From positions 620,001-684,000 of the forward strand of contig NZ_CADFDU010000002.1 of NCBI RefSeq assembly GCF_902833045.1: a DNA stretch of 64,000 nucleotides, read 5' to 3'. The DNA comes from Burkholderia sp. BCC0322 (GTDB lineage: Bacteria > Pseudomonadota > Gammaproteobacteria > Burkholderiales > Burkholderiaceae). This document shows, piece by piece, positions 56,598 to 64,000 of the stretch. The stretch's first letter is position 1, and every line of letters starts with the position of its first letter. Position numbers and translations under genes: made by a program. The notes under the pieces were generated by a model that searched no databases, was not told where the DNA came from, and was given only the letters and a program-made list of their open reading frames with translations.

Positions 56598-57380
56598 TTA
56601 CGGCCGCCGTTGGCTTTGCCCTTGTCCCTGACCCTGCGCCGGCCGCGCGGCGGCCGGGGTGAATACGCTGCGCAGCCACGCGGCGAGGCGGGCGAAGACG
56701 TCGTAAGGTTCCTCGACGAAGATCTCCGGCTTCAGCAGCCGCAGGTATTCCATGATCTGCTGCGCCTCCTGTTTCTGGAACGAGCCGTGCGCGAGCCCGA
56801 GCCGCAGCAGTCCGCGCAGCTCGCCGAGCTTGTCGCGCGCAGTGCTGCCGACGCTCATCTCGCACGCGAGCTTGGCCTCGTAGATCCGTTGTCGCAGCGA
56901 TTCCGCGAGTCGCCATGCAGGCGTCTGCATCAGTTCCTCGAGCGCCTGGATGTCTTGCGCCGCCCCCTTGATCTGCGATGCGAGCGGATCGATCAGCGAC
57001 GGGTCGCCCTGCGCTTCGGCGACGATCGCCTTCGCCCAGTCGCGGCAAGCCTTCGCGAGTTCGTCGGGGGTCCATTCGGAGCGTGACGCGAAGCCGAATC
57101 CGAATTCGCCGGCCTGCCGCATCAGGATCGCGACGACGTCCGGAAATTCCTTGTCGAGCGTGCGTTTTGCCCATGCGTACTGACCGCCCTGCAGCATCCG
57201 CTGTACCGCGTGCTCGGTCAGCGGCACCATGTTGTCGAGCAGTTTGGCGCGCAGGAAATCCTCGAACGACGGCGTCGCGAACTGCGGGTCGAGTTTCAGC
57301 GACACGCGGACGAACGCGTCATAGTCCTTGCGCAGGGACTCGAGCGTGTCGTCTTTGAGGGAAAGGGTGATCTGGCCCAT
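56598..57380 (-). CDS. Conserved hypothetical protein, 260 residues
   Basis: I do not recognise the family. The product is cytoplasmic (no signal or membrane segment), mostly helical, with an acidic/basic N-terminus (MGQITLSLKDDTLESLRKDY), a central WRLAESLRQRIYEAKLACEM segment and a Pro/Gln tail (PAQGQGQGQSQRRP). The codon bias is normal and the ATG at 57380 is the first sensible start. It follows azlD on the same strand with a 161-bp gap. Confidence 0.6.
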   Translation of the reverse strand: MGQITLSLKDDTLESLRKDYDAFVRVSLKLDPQFATPSFEDFLRAKLLDNMVPLTEHAVQRMLQGGQYAWAKRTLDKEFPDVVAILMRQAGEFGFGFASRSEWTPDELAKACRDWAKAIVAEAQGDPSLIDPLASQIKGAAQDIQALEELMQTPAWRLAESLRQRIYEAKLACEMSVGSTARDKLGELRGLLRLGLAHGSFQKQEAQQIMEYLRLLKPEIFVEEPYDVFARLAAWLRSVFTPAAARPAQGQGQGQSQRRP

Positions 57381-57541
57381 GAATCGTCTCGATGGCGGCC
57401 CGCGCAAGCCGGCGGCCGGCGCGGCGCACCGGGACGGGCGCCGCGTCGACTGACCGGTGCGCGCCGAGGCCGGTGGCGGGTCTTCATTTCTTATATCGGC
57501 GTGCCGTACGGAAACTTGAGCGCGCGTGACCGAGCGTGTAC

Positions 57542-57880
57542 TCAGGCGGGTAGCCAGTGGGGCAGCACGACCCCTTGCCAGAAAAAGAACACCGCGAGCC
57601 CTGCCGCGATCGTCACGAGCGGGCGGCGGGTGGCTGCCGATACGAGCACGGCAGCGAGCGCGCCGACGAGCTGTGGATTGCGCCAGGTCAGTTCGGCCGT
57701 GCCGCCGTGCGGCGAGACGGTCATCGGCACGATGATCGCGGTCAGCACGGTGACGGGCACGAAGCCGAGCGCGGTCCGCACGAGCGGCGGGAAGGTCAGC
57801 CGTTCGCCAAACAGAAACAGCGTCGAGCGGATCGCGTAGGTGATGGCGGCCATCCCGAGAATCAGCAGCGCGTAGCTCAC
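57542..57880 (-). CDS. azlD: AzlD-family branched-chain amino acid transport component
   Basis: 112-residue membrane protein with about three to four helices (LLILGMAAITYAIRSTLFLF and others). With AzlC it forms an amino acid exporter; in Bacillus the pair exports 4-azaleucine. The start is a GTG at 57880 with GGAGG seven bases upstream, and it overlaps the end of azlC by four bases (GTGA), indicating translational coupling. Confidence 0.88.
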   Translation of the reverse strand: MSYALLILGMAAITYAIRSTLFLFGERLTFPPLVRTALGFVPVTVLTAIIVPMTVSPHGGTAELTWRNPQLVGALAAVLVSAATRRPLVTIAAGLAVFFFWQGVVLPHWLPA

Positions 57881-58644
57881 GATGCAGCCTCCGTGCGCGA
57901 GCCGGCGCGCGTGCGTTCGTGCAGCAGCGTGAGTGCGACGCCGATCGCGACGCCGGCGGCGACCGCACCGAGCAGCCCGAGCTTGTACGGCCAGCCCTGC
58001 CAGAAGTATGCGAGCGTGCCGGCCGTCACGGCTGCCGCAAAATAGCGCAGGGTGCCGAGTTGCGGGACGACGATCGCGATGAAGGTCGCCGCCATCGCGA
58101 AATCGAGACCGAGCGTCTGCAGGCCTGGAAATGCCGCGCCGAAGCCGATCCCCGCGAGTGTCCAGACCTGCCAGTTCAGGTACATCGCAAGCCCCGAGCC
58201 GAAGAAGTAGTGGGGGCCGATCGCGCCCGGCGGGAAATGCCGGTAGTGCGCATAGGCAACCGCGAACACCTCGTCGGTCATCAGTGCGCCGAGCGTCGCA
58301 CGCCAGCGCAGCGGCAGGTGTGCGACATAGGGCGCGAGCGTCGCGCTGTACAGCAGGTGACGCAGGTTCACGATCAGCGTGGTCGCGAGTACGACGGCGA
58401 AGCTCGCGCTGCCCGCGATCAGGCCCAGCGCGATGAACTGCGCGGAGCCCGCGAATACGGCGAGCGACATCAGCGCGCCATGCCAGGCGGCGAGCGGGCC
58501 GCCGCCAACGAGCGTGCCGAAAATCACGCCGAACGGGGCGGCGCCAATCATCATCGGGATCGTGTCGCGCGCGCCGTCGAGCCATTCGTTCAATGGGCGG
58601 CGGGCAGGCGATACGGGTGTCGGGTTCAAAGGGGGCTTCTCCAT
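57877..58644 (-). CDS. azlC: AzlC-family branched-chain amino acid exporter, large component
   Basis: 255-residue membrane protein with about six to seven helices, matching AzlC (family features ARDTIPMMIGAAPFGVIFGT and FALSVFAGSAQFIALGLI-like LMSLAVFAGSAQFIALG, then LIVNLRHLLYSATLAPYV and LMTDEVFAVAY). Coupled to azlD by a 4-bp overlap. Transcribed with the AraC-type regulator gene upstream, 122 bp away. The start is the ATG at 58644. Confidence 0.9.
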   Translation of the reverse strand: MEKPPLNPTPVSPARRPLNEWLDGARDTIPMMIGAAPFGVIFGTLVGGGPLAAWHGALMSLAVFAGSAQFIALGLIAGSASFAVVLATTLIVNLRHLLYSATLAPYVAHLPLRWRATLGALMTDEVFAVAYAHYRHFPPGAIGPHYFFGSGLAMYLNWQVWTLAGIGFGAAFPGLQTLGLDFAMAATFIAIVVPQLGTLRYFAAAVTAGTLAYFWQGWPYKLGLLGAVAAGVAIGVALTLLHERTRAGSRTEAAS

Positions 58645-58766
58645 GAACGGGAGGATAGCGGGCAGGGGGTGTGCCGGCTTGTATGTTCTTGCGCTCGCAG
58701 GATCGGGGCGGTGCTTGCCCGCCTGCCGGCGCCGACGGTATCGCGGGGCCGGCCGGACGCTACACG

Positions 58767-59666
58767 TCAGCTCGCCTGCCAGCGCCCGGGCGGCACGCCG
58801 AACATGCGCTTGAAATGCCGCGTGAAGTGGCTTTGGTCGACGAAGCCGCTGGCCGCCGCGACGTCGGCGACGGGCACGCCCGCGCGCAGCGGCGCCAGTG
58901 CGCGCTGCAAGCGCAACTGGTTGCGCCAGGCATGCGGCGGCATGCCGGTCGTGCGGGTGAACAGGCGCGCCGCGTGGAACGGTGACAGGCCGGCGGCCTG
59001 CGCGACTTCGTCGAGCGTCACCGTGCACGTGAGATCGGCGGCGAGCCGCTCGCGCATCGCGCCGACGCGCGGCTCGTCCGCCGCGAGCGGCGCCGGTCGC
59101 GGCAGTGCGTCGGCATGGCGCACGATCAGCATCGACAACGCGTCGAGCATCGCCGTTTCGGCGGCGAGCGGATCGTAGATGCGCGGCGCGCCGCTCGCCG
59201 GATCATCAGCCGGCTGCCCGTGCGCCTGCGACGGCAGTGTGCGCTCGCTGCCGGCCTCCATCATCCGGTGCGCCAGCGTGAGCCTGGTCGCCAGATCGGC
59301 GTCGCGAATCACGTCGGGTGCGAACCACGGCGCGTCCTGCGGGCGGCCTGCGATCGCACTGGTGAGTTCGCGGATGAATTCGACCGGCATGTAGCTGACG
59401 CGATAGCACCAGCCCTCGTCGGCCGCGCGCGAACCCGTATGCACTTCGCCGGGATTGATCACGGGTACGGAGCCGGTTTCGGCGACATAGCCGCTGCCGC
59501 GATAGGTAAAGCGTTCCGCGCCTTCGAGAATCACGGGGATCGTGTACGCGTCGTGCCAGTGGGGGGCGAACGTGTGATCGCGATAGGTGGCCGTGACGAG
59601 ATCCGCATCCGGCAGCAGCGGCGTGCGCCAGTAGCGTGCGGAGTCGGGAAGGCGGGTGGCGGACAT
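58767..59666 (-). CDS. AraC-family transcriptional regulator
   Basis: 299 residues. The N-terminal cupin-like sensor domain (APHWHDAYTIPVILEGAERFTYRG) is followed by a C-terminal AraC DNA-binding domain with two helix-turn-helix motifs (TLDEVAQAAGLSPFHAARLF, then VADVAAASGFVDQSHFTRHF). The family resembles AraC proteins next to AzlCD or LysE-type exporters, so it probably controls azlCD in response to an amino acid. 122 bp separates it from azlC. Confidence 0.9.
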   Translation of the reverse strand: MSATRLPDSARYWRTPLLPDADLVTATYRDHTFAPHWHDAYTIPVILEGAERFTYRGSGYVAETGSVPVINPGEVHTGSRAADEGWCYRVSYMPVEFIRELTSAIAGRPQDAPWFAPDVIRDADLATRLTLAHRMMEAGSERTLPSQAHGQPADDPASGAPRIYDPLAAETAMLDALSMLIVRHADALPRPAPLAADEPRVGAMRERLAADLTCTVTLDEVAQAAGLSPFHAARLFTRTTGMPPHAWRNQLRLQRALAPLRAGVPVADVAAASGFVDQSHFTRHFKRMFGVPPGRWQAS

Positions 59667-59728
59667 GATCGGGCGCGGAAGCGGTCGAATCGACAGTGTA
59701 TCGCTCGCGCGCCCGGCAGGCGCGGGCT

Positions 59729-60214
59729 TTACTTGACCGGAATCGTCGTGCCGGCCGGCATCGGTACCGCGGTGACGGCGTTCTTCGGGCTGCCACTGAC
59801 GATGCGGTCGCTATAGGTCAGGTAGACGATCGTGTTGCGCTTGGCGTCGACCACGCGCACGACGTGCAGGGTCTTGAAGATGAACGACATGCGCTCGCTG
59901 AACACGTCGGTCTGCTGCTTGAGCGGTTCCTTGAAGCTGATCGGTCCGACCTGGCGGCATGCGATCGACGCTTCGCTCGGATCCTCGGCGACGCCGAGCG
60001 TGCCCTTGATCCCGCCGGTGCGGGCGCGCGACACGTAGCAGGTCACGCCGTTCACGACCGGATCGTCATACGCCTCGACGACCACGCGATCGGAGCCCGT
60101 GACGCGGAAATGGGTGTTGACGCTGCCGACCTCCTCTGCGTGCGCGAGCGGTGCGGCGGCGAACGCGGAAAGCAGGAGGGCGAAGGGGGCTGAACGGAGG
60201 AGGCGGTGCTTCAT
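59729..60214 (-). CDS. creA: CreA-family periplasmic protein
   Basis: 161 residues with a signal peptide ([26 protein letters not shown]) and a mature domain matching Cre[41 protein letters not shown] (the [18 protein letters not shown] part is diagnostic), plus [25 protein letters not shown]. CreA is widespread in Proteobacteria without a known biochemical activity. The start is the ATG at 60214; a longer frame from 60301 is unsupported. Confidence 0.9.
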   Translation of the reverse strand: MKHRLLRSAPFALLLSAFAAAPLAHAEEVGSVNTHFRVTGSDRVVVEAYDDPVVNGVTCYVSRARTGGIKGTLGVAEDPSEASIACRQVGPISFKEPLKQQTDVFSERMSFIFKTLHVVRVVDAKRNTIVYLTYSDRIVSGSPKNAVTAVPMPAGTTIPVK

Positions 60215-60300
60215 CGATGGAACCGGATGCGAATGCGGGACAGAGACTCTAGCATGCGCGCGACCGGGTGACGAAAGTCGAAAGGCGGGCCGGAAAAACA

Positions 60301-60326
60301 AAAGGCCCGTCGATTGACGGGCCTTT
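60301..60326 (-). terminator. Terminator of the downstream tRNA-Asn gene
   Basis: On the minus strand AAAGGCCCGTC and GACGGGCCTTT form an 11-bp stem around AATC, followed by TGTTTTT. It lies 7 bp beyond the tRNA CCA end. Confidence 0.9.
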
Positions 60327-60333
60327 CGCTATT

Positions 60334-60409
60334 TGGCTCCCCGACCTGGGCTCGAACCAGGGACCTACGGATTAACAGTCCGGCGCTCTACCGACTGAGC
60401 TATCGGGGA
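60334..60409 (-). tRNA. tRNA-Asn (GTT)
   Basis: A 76-nt tRNA read on the minus strand begins TCCCCGATAGCTCAGTCGGT and ends in an encoded CCA. The acceptor arm TCCCCGA pairs with TCGGGGA, the anticodon loop ACTGTTAATC gives anticodon GTT, and the T arm carries GGTTCGAGCC. Identical in sequence to the copy at 60485-60560. Confidence 0.98.
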
Positions 60410-60447
60410 ATAAATCGGTACATCTGCATGCTTGTTTGTCTACCAGC

Positions 60448-60473
60448 AAAAAGCCCGTTCACTTTCAACGGGC
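60448..60473 (-). terminator. Terminator between the two tRNA-Asn genes
   Basis: On the minus strand GCCCGTT and AACGGGC form a 7-bp stem around GAAAGTG, followed by TTTTT. It lies 12 bp after the CCA end of the upstream tRNA, so each tRNA copy has its own terminator. Confidence 0.8.
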
Positions 60474-60484
60474 CGATGCGTTTT

Positions 60485-60560
60485 TGGCTCCCCGACCTGG
60501 GCTCGAACCAGGGACCTACGGATTAACAGTCCGGCGCTCTACCGACTGAGCTATCGGGGA
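60485..60560 (-). tRNA. tRNA-Asn (GTT), second identical copy
   Basis: A 76-nt tRNA base-for-base identical to the one at 60334-60409, with encoded CCA and anticodon GTT. It is the promoter-proximal copy on the minus strand. The spacer between the copies is 75 bp and contains a terminator-like hairpin. Confidence 0.98.
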
Positions 60561-60586
60561 ACAAACAACAACAGCAGAGAAACGAG

Positions 60587-60615
60587 ATTATATGGAGCGT
60601 TGATCAGGTCGTCAA
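60587..60615 (-). promoter_or_regulatory. Strong promoter of the tRNA-Asn genes
   Basis: On the minus strand TTGACG (60610-60615) and a perfect TATAAT (60587-60592) are exactly 17 bp apart, placing the start about 19 bp before the first tRNA. Confidence 0.88.
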
Positions 60616-60662
60616 TACTTTTGAGCCGCGGCGCACAAAATTTTTTTGCGTCCGCTGCGCGA

Positions 60663-60986
60663 TCAGCGCTCGAGCAGGTGCAGCTTGTCCTGCACGTCCT
60701 TCCACTCGTCTGCGTCGGCCGGTGCCGGCTTGGTCTTCGTGATCGACGGCCAGTCCTTCGCCAGCTCGGCGTTCAGCGCGGTGAACTGCTGCTGGTCGCC
60801 CGGAACGTCTTCTTCGGCATAGATCGCATTGGTCGGGCACTCGGCGACGCACACGGCGCAGTCGATGCACTCGTCCGGATCGATGGCGAGAAAGTTGGGA
60901 CCTTCACGGAAGCAATCCACCGGGCACACATCCACGCAATCCGTGTATTTGCACTTGATGCAGCCTTCGGTCACAACGTGAGTCAT
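60663..60986 (-). CDS. fdxA: FdxA-type ferredoxin
   Basis: 107-residue low-potential ferredoxin with two clusters. Cysteines occur as [17 protein letters not shown] and [12 protein letters not shown], the pattern of seven- or eight-iron bacterial ferredoxins in the FdxA family, with the family C-terminal extension ([19 protein letters not shown]). The start is the ATG at 60986 ([12 protein letters not shown]); the 27-residue upstream extension is unsupported. It is divergent from pncB. Confidence 0.95.
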   Translation of the reverse strand: MTHVVTEGCIKCKYTDCVDVCPVDCFREGPNFLAIDPDECIDCAVCVAECPTNAIYAEEDVPGDQQQFTALNAELAKDWPSITKTKPAPADADEWKDVQDKLHLLER

Positions 60987-61306
60987 TAAAACGCTCCTGC
61001 TTGGCGGTATATATGGGGTGGCGTTTGCGCCAAAACCGGCATTGTAACTGAAGCACAAAACCCGCATGACGTGGTCGGCTATCCGGCTTATATCGTTTTG
61101 TGATTAGTTTATGGGGACGTCCGTTGGCTCGCCGAAGGAGCGACCCAACGGGCGCGCCTGTACCGTACGCCGGCAGGGCGGGGCGACCGGAGCCGGGCGG
61201 CAGGCGGTTTCACGATGGTCCGGCCCGCATTCGGGTAACATGGCCGACAGACCGGGCGGCGCGGGGTGCGCCGAGGCCCTGTCACGATATTGGCGGTGCC
61301 GCAATC
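60987..61306. other. 320-bp fdxA/pncB divergent intergenic region
   Basis: No gene is visible. It should hold both divergent promoters, but I cannot name convincing -35/-10 pairs. An inverted repeat CCGTTGG (61121-61127) and CCAACGG (61145-61151) could be a regulator site or an RNA hairpin in the pncB leader. Confidence 0.5.
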
Positions 61307-62506
61307 ATGATCATCACTTCGCTGCTCGACACTGATCTCTACAAGTTCACGATGATGCAGGTCGTCCTGCATCACTTCCCCGCTGCAAGCGTCGAATACC
61401 GTTTCCGGTGCCGCACGCCCGGCGTCGATCTCGTGCCGTACATCGACGAGATCCGCGACGAGGTGCGCGGCCTGTGCGCGCTGCGTTTTTCCGACGTCGA
61501 ACTCGACTACCTGCGGCGGATGCGCTTCATCAAGAGCGATTTCGTCGATTTTCTCGCGCTGTTCCATCTCAACGAGAAGTACATCTCGATCACGCCGTCG
61601 CCGAAGGGCAACGGTGAAATCGACATCGAGATCACGGGGCCGTGGCTGCACACGATCCTGTTCGAGATCCCGGTGCTCGCGATCGTCAACGAAGTGTATT
61701 TCCGCAACACGCAACGCGAGCCCGACTATCGGGAAGGCCGCGAGCGGCTGCGCGAGAAAATCAAGCTGCTTGGCGCGAAGCCGGAATTCGCCGACTGCAA
61801 GATCGCCGACTACGGCACGCGCCGGCGCTTCTCGAAGGTCTGGCACGAGGAAGTCGCGCTCACGCTGCGCGACGGCCTCGGCCCGCAGTTCGCGGGCACG
61901 AGCAACGTGCTTTATGCGATGAAGCACGACATCACGCCGCTCGGCACGATGGCGCACGAGTATCTGCAGGCCTGCCAGGCGCTCGGCCCGCGGCTGCGCG
62001 ATTCGCAGATCTACGGCTTCGAGATGTGGGCGAAGGAATACCGCGGCGACCTCGGGATCGCACTGTCGGACGTGTACGGGATGGATGCATTCCTCAACGA
62101 CTTCGACATGTACTTCTGCAAGCTGTTCGACGGCGCGCGCCACGATTCGGGCGATCCGTTCGAATGGGGCGAGCGGATGCTGCGCCATTACGAGTCGAAC
62201 CGTTGCGACCCGCGTACCAAGGTGCTCGTGTTCTCGGATGCGCTCGACATCCCGAAGGTCATGCAGCTGTACGAACGGTTCCGTGGCCGCTGTAAGCTCG
62301 CGTTCGGCGTGGGCACGAACCTCACCAACGATCTCGGCTACGTGCCGCTGCAGATCGTGATCAAGATGGTCCGCTGCAACGGCCAGCCGGTCGCCAAACT
62401 GTCGGATTCGCCGGGCAAGAGCATGTGCGACGACAAGGCGTATCTCGCGTACCTGCGCCAGGTGTTCGGCATCGCGCAGCCGGTCGAGGAGGACGCGTCG
62501 AAGTGA
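61307..62506 (+). CDS. pncB: Nicotinate phosphoribosyltransferase
   Basis: Converts nicotinate and PRPP to nicotinate mononucleotide in NAD salvage. The 399-residue protein starts [20 protein letters not shown], the PncB signature, and contains [24 protein letters not shown] and the late [24 protein letters not shown]. The start is the ATG at 61307; the longer upstream frame has no support. A TATAAT (62552-62557) downstream probably begins the next unit. Confidence 0.95.
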   Translation: MIITSLLDTDLYKFTMMQVVLHHFPAASVEYRFRCRTPGVDLVPYIDEIRDEVRGLCALRFSDVELDYLRRMRFIKSDFVDFLALFHLNEKYISITPSPKGNGEIDIEITGPWLHTILFEIPVLAIVNEVYFRNTQREPDYREGRERLREKIKLLGAKPEFADCKIADYGTRRRFSKVWHEEVALTLRDGLGPQFAGTSNVLYAMKHDITPLGTMAHEYLQACQALGPRLRDSQIYGFEMWAKEYRGDLGIALSDVYGMDAFLNDFDMYFCKLFDGARHDSGDPFEWGERMLRHYESNRCDPRTKVLVFSDALDIPKVMQLYERFRGRCKLAFGVGTNLTNDLGYVPLQIVIKMVRCNGQPVAKLSDSPGKSMCDDKAYLAYLRQVFGIAQPVEEDASK

Positions 62507-62594
62507 GCGTCGGCCGAACGGCCAAAACTGCGTTGCGGCGAGGTCGGCCGGTATAATCCGACAGTATCGCCCGCCAACGTCACGAGGACCGTTC

Positions 62595-63257
62595 ATGGAC
62601 ACTTCCGCTGCCCGTCGTCAGATCCTCGCGCGCATTCGCGCGGCACAGGGGCGTGCGGCCGAACCCGATTCGGCCGAGCGCGACGGCGTTGCCGACTACC
62701 TCGCCCGTCATCCGGAAGGCCCGCGCCCGCCGGCGCCGGCCGATCTCGTCGCTGCATTCGTCGACGAAGCGGCACGCCTGTCGACGACGGTCGACGAAGT
62801 CGCGACGCTTGCCGAGGTACCGGCCGCCGCGGCTCGCTACCTTTCCGCTCACGGCCTGCCGACGCAGGCCGTCGCGTGGCGCACGCTGGCCGATTTCGAC
62901 TGGGCGGGCGCAGGCCTGTCGGTCGAATGCCGCAAGCCGCGCGACGGCGATCTGGTCGGCCTCACCGGCTGTTTTTGCGCGACCGCCGAAACGGGCTCGC
63001 TGGTGCTGCTGTCCGGCCCCGACACCTATGCGTCGGCCGGCCTGCTGCCGGAAACGCATATCGCAATCGTTCCCGCGTCGCGGATCGTCGCCGGTCATGA
63101 AGACGCATTTGCGCTGATCCGCTCGGAGCGTGGCGAATTGCCGCGCGCGGTCAATTTCGTGTCGGGCCCGTCGCGCACGGGCGATATCGAGCAGACCATC
63201 GTACTGGGCGCGCACGGCCCGTACCGCGTTCACGTGATCGTTGTACGGGGCGCGTGA
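62595..63257 (+). CDS. LutC/YkgG-family protein (LUD domain)
   Basis: 220 residues with an LUD domain (GLTGCFCATAETGSLVLLSGPDTYASAGLLPETHI and FVSGPSRTGDIEQTIVLGAHGP; the SGPSRTGDIEQTIVLG part is typical). LutC homologues work with the iron-sulfur proteins LutA and LutB in L-lactate oxidation, but no lutAB genes lie beside it in the window, so its role is open. TATAAT (62552-62557) gives a likely promoter. Confidence 0.88.
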   Translation: MDTSAARRQILARIRAAQGRAAEPDSAERDGVADYLARHPEGPRPPAPADLVAAFVDEAARLSTTVDEVATLAEVPAAAARYLSAHGLPTQAVAWRTLADFDWAGAGLSVECRKPRDGDLVGLTGCFCATAETGSLVLLSGPDTYASAGLLPETHIAIVPASRIVAGHEDAFALIRSERGELPRAVNFVSGPSRTGDIEQTIVLGAHGPYRVHVIVVRGA

Positions 63258-63299
63258 CGCGCCGCTGCATCCACTACCACTCGAACAAGGAAGTTCCGC

Positions 63300-64000
63300 A
63301 TGAAACGACATGCCGCCTGGGCGGGCATGGCGTCGGGGATCGCGCTTGGCGCCGTTCCCGCGCTTGCATCGGCCGCAACGCTCGACGGTGCCACGCTGTC
63401 TGCCCTCTGGGGTATCCCGTTCGCCGGGATCCTGCTGTCCATCGCACTGTTCCCGCTCGTCGCCCCCGTGTTCTGGCATCACCACTTCGGCAAGATTGCG
63501 GCCGGGTGGGCGCTCGCGCTCCTGATCCCGTTCGCGTTCGCGTTCGGCGCGGGCACCGCGTTCGGCACGCTCGTGCACGCGCTGCTCGAGGAATACATCC
63601 CGTTCATCGTGCTGCTCACCGCGCTGTATACGGTCGCGGGCGGCATCTGCGTGAACGGCAACCTGCACGGCACGCCGAAGCTGAACACGGCGATCCTCGC
63701 GCTCGGCACGCTGCTCGCGAGCGTGATGGGTACGACGGGCGCCGCGATGCTGCTGATCCGGCCGCTGCTGCGCGCCAACGACAACCGCAAGCATATCGTG
63801 CACGTCGTGATCTTCTTCATCTTCCTCGTCGCGAACGCGGGCGGCTCGCTGTCGCCGCTCGGCGATCCGCCGCTGTTCCTCGGTTTCCTGAATGGCGTGA
63901 GCTTCTTCTGGACGACCACGCACCTCGCACTGCCGATGCTGTTCATCTGCGTTGTGCTGCTGACGTTGTTCTTCGCGCTCGATACGTACTTCTACCGCAA
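63300..64000 (+). CDS. Sodium:proton antiporter/anion-permease-like membrane protein, 5' part
   Basis: The first 233 codons of a gene that leaves the window on the right. The N-terminus looks like a signal or first helix (MKRHAAWAGMASGIALGAVP), then repeated long hydrophobic segments with the family features of the NhaD/CitMHS-type permeases (FIVLLTALYTVAGGICVNG, GTLLASVMGTTGAAMLLIRP, VANAGGSLSPLGDPPLFLGF). The GDPP motif and neighbouring NAGGSLSPLG support the ion-transporter superfamily call. AAGGAAG precedes the ATG. The substrate cannot be fixed from this part. Confidence 0.8.
   Translation, partial: MKRHAAWAGMASGIALGAVPALASAATLDGATLSALWGIPFAGILLSIALFPLVAPVFWHHHFGKIAAGWALALLIPFAFAFGAGTAFGTLVHALLEEYIPFIVLLTALYTVAGGICVNGNLHGTPKLNTAILALGTLLASVMGTTGAAMLLIRPLLRANDNRKHIVHVVIFFIFLVANAGGSLSPLGDPPLFLGFLNGVSFFWTTTHLALPMLFICVVLLTLFFALDTYFYR

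Overview
The window is a GC-rich (about two-thirds G+C), densely coded piece of a beta-proteobacterial main chromosome. Gene order (gyrA-serC-pheA-tyrA-aroA-cmk-rpsA-ihfB-lapA-lapB, ugd-hldA-hldD, rpsP-rimM-trmD-rplS), codon use and protein sequences fit Burkholderia, most likely the B. cepacia complex, chromosome 1. This is judged by recognition of families and gene order, not by a database search. I see no rRNA, insertion sequence, prophage, integrase or CRISPR array; the region is core genome with a few less familiar genes.

Layout. 1-279: start of an OmpA-like gene (minus, cut by the window edge). 821-18548: a plus-strand run of gyrase A, aromatic amino acid/serine synthesis (serC, pheA, tyrA, aroA), cmk, ribosomal protein S1, IHF-beta, the LPS-control pair lapA-lapB, the LPS sugar genes ugd, hldA and hldD, then comEA and cysM. 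18628-29806: a lytic transglycosylase, a histone-deacetylase-fold amidohydrolase, a lysophospholipase-like hydrolase, the methionine importer metNIQ, etfBA with an acyl-CoA dehydrogenase, and dadA. 29952-33483: an Lrp-type regulator, a radical SAM gene under an excellent SOS box, a TM2 protein and a sorbosone-dehydrogenase-like protein. 33637-37766: the rpsP-rimM-trmD-rplS operon, a CoA-type Nudix hydrolase and a CobD/CbiB-like protein. 37831-43868: rsgA, an M48 protease, orn, a MogA-like protein, darP and pmbA. 43952-47966: folA, a small secreted protein, a VpsR-type sigma-54 activator and thyA. 48067-56474: a large FecR/DUF6600 secreted protein, an ArsR-type regulator, a 46-residue lipoprotein candidate, a thioesterase, fumC, a MATE transporter, an S4 protein and a secreted Ala/Lys-rich protein. 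56598-64000: an unknown protein, azlCD with an AraC regulator, creA, two identical tRNA-Asn genes, fdxA, pncB, a LutC-like protein and a partial antiporter.

Most notable for follow-up: (1) the divergent pair at 44.7-47 kb, where a VpsR-type sigma-54 activator faces a small secreted protein whose upstream region carries a one-mismatch -24/-12 promoter and, about 108 bp upstream of its predicted start, a perfect 16-bp palindrome: a complete candidate activator-enhancer-promoter-target circuit; (2) a near-perfect LexA box inside a strong promoter driving a SplB-like radical SAM protein; (3) a terminator-like hairpin ending three bases before the metN start codon; (4) a TetR-type operator over the presumed etfBA promoter. 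Strong hairpin terminators, often bidirectional between convergent genes, delimit most units.
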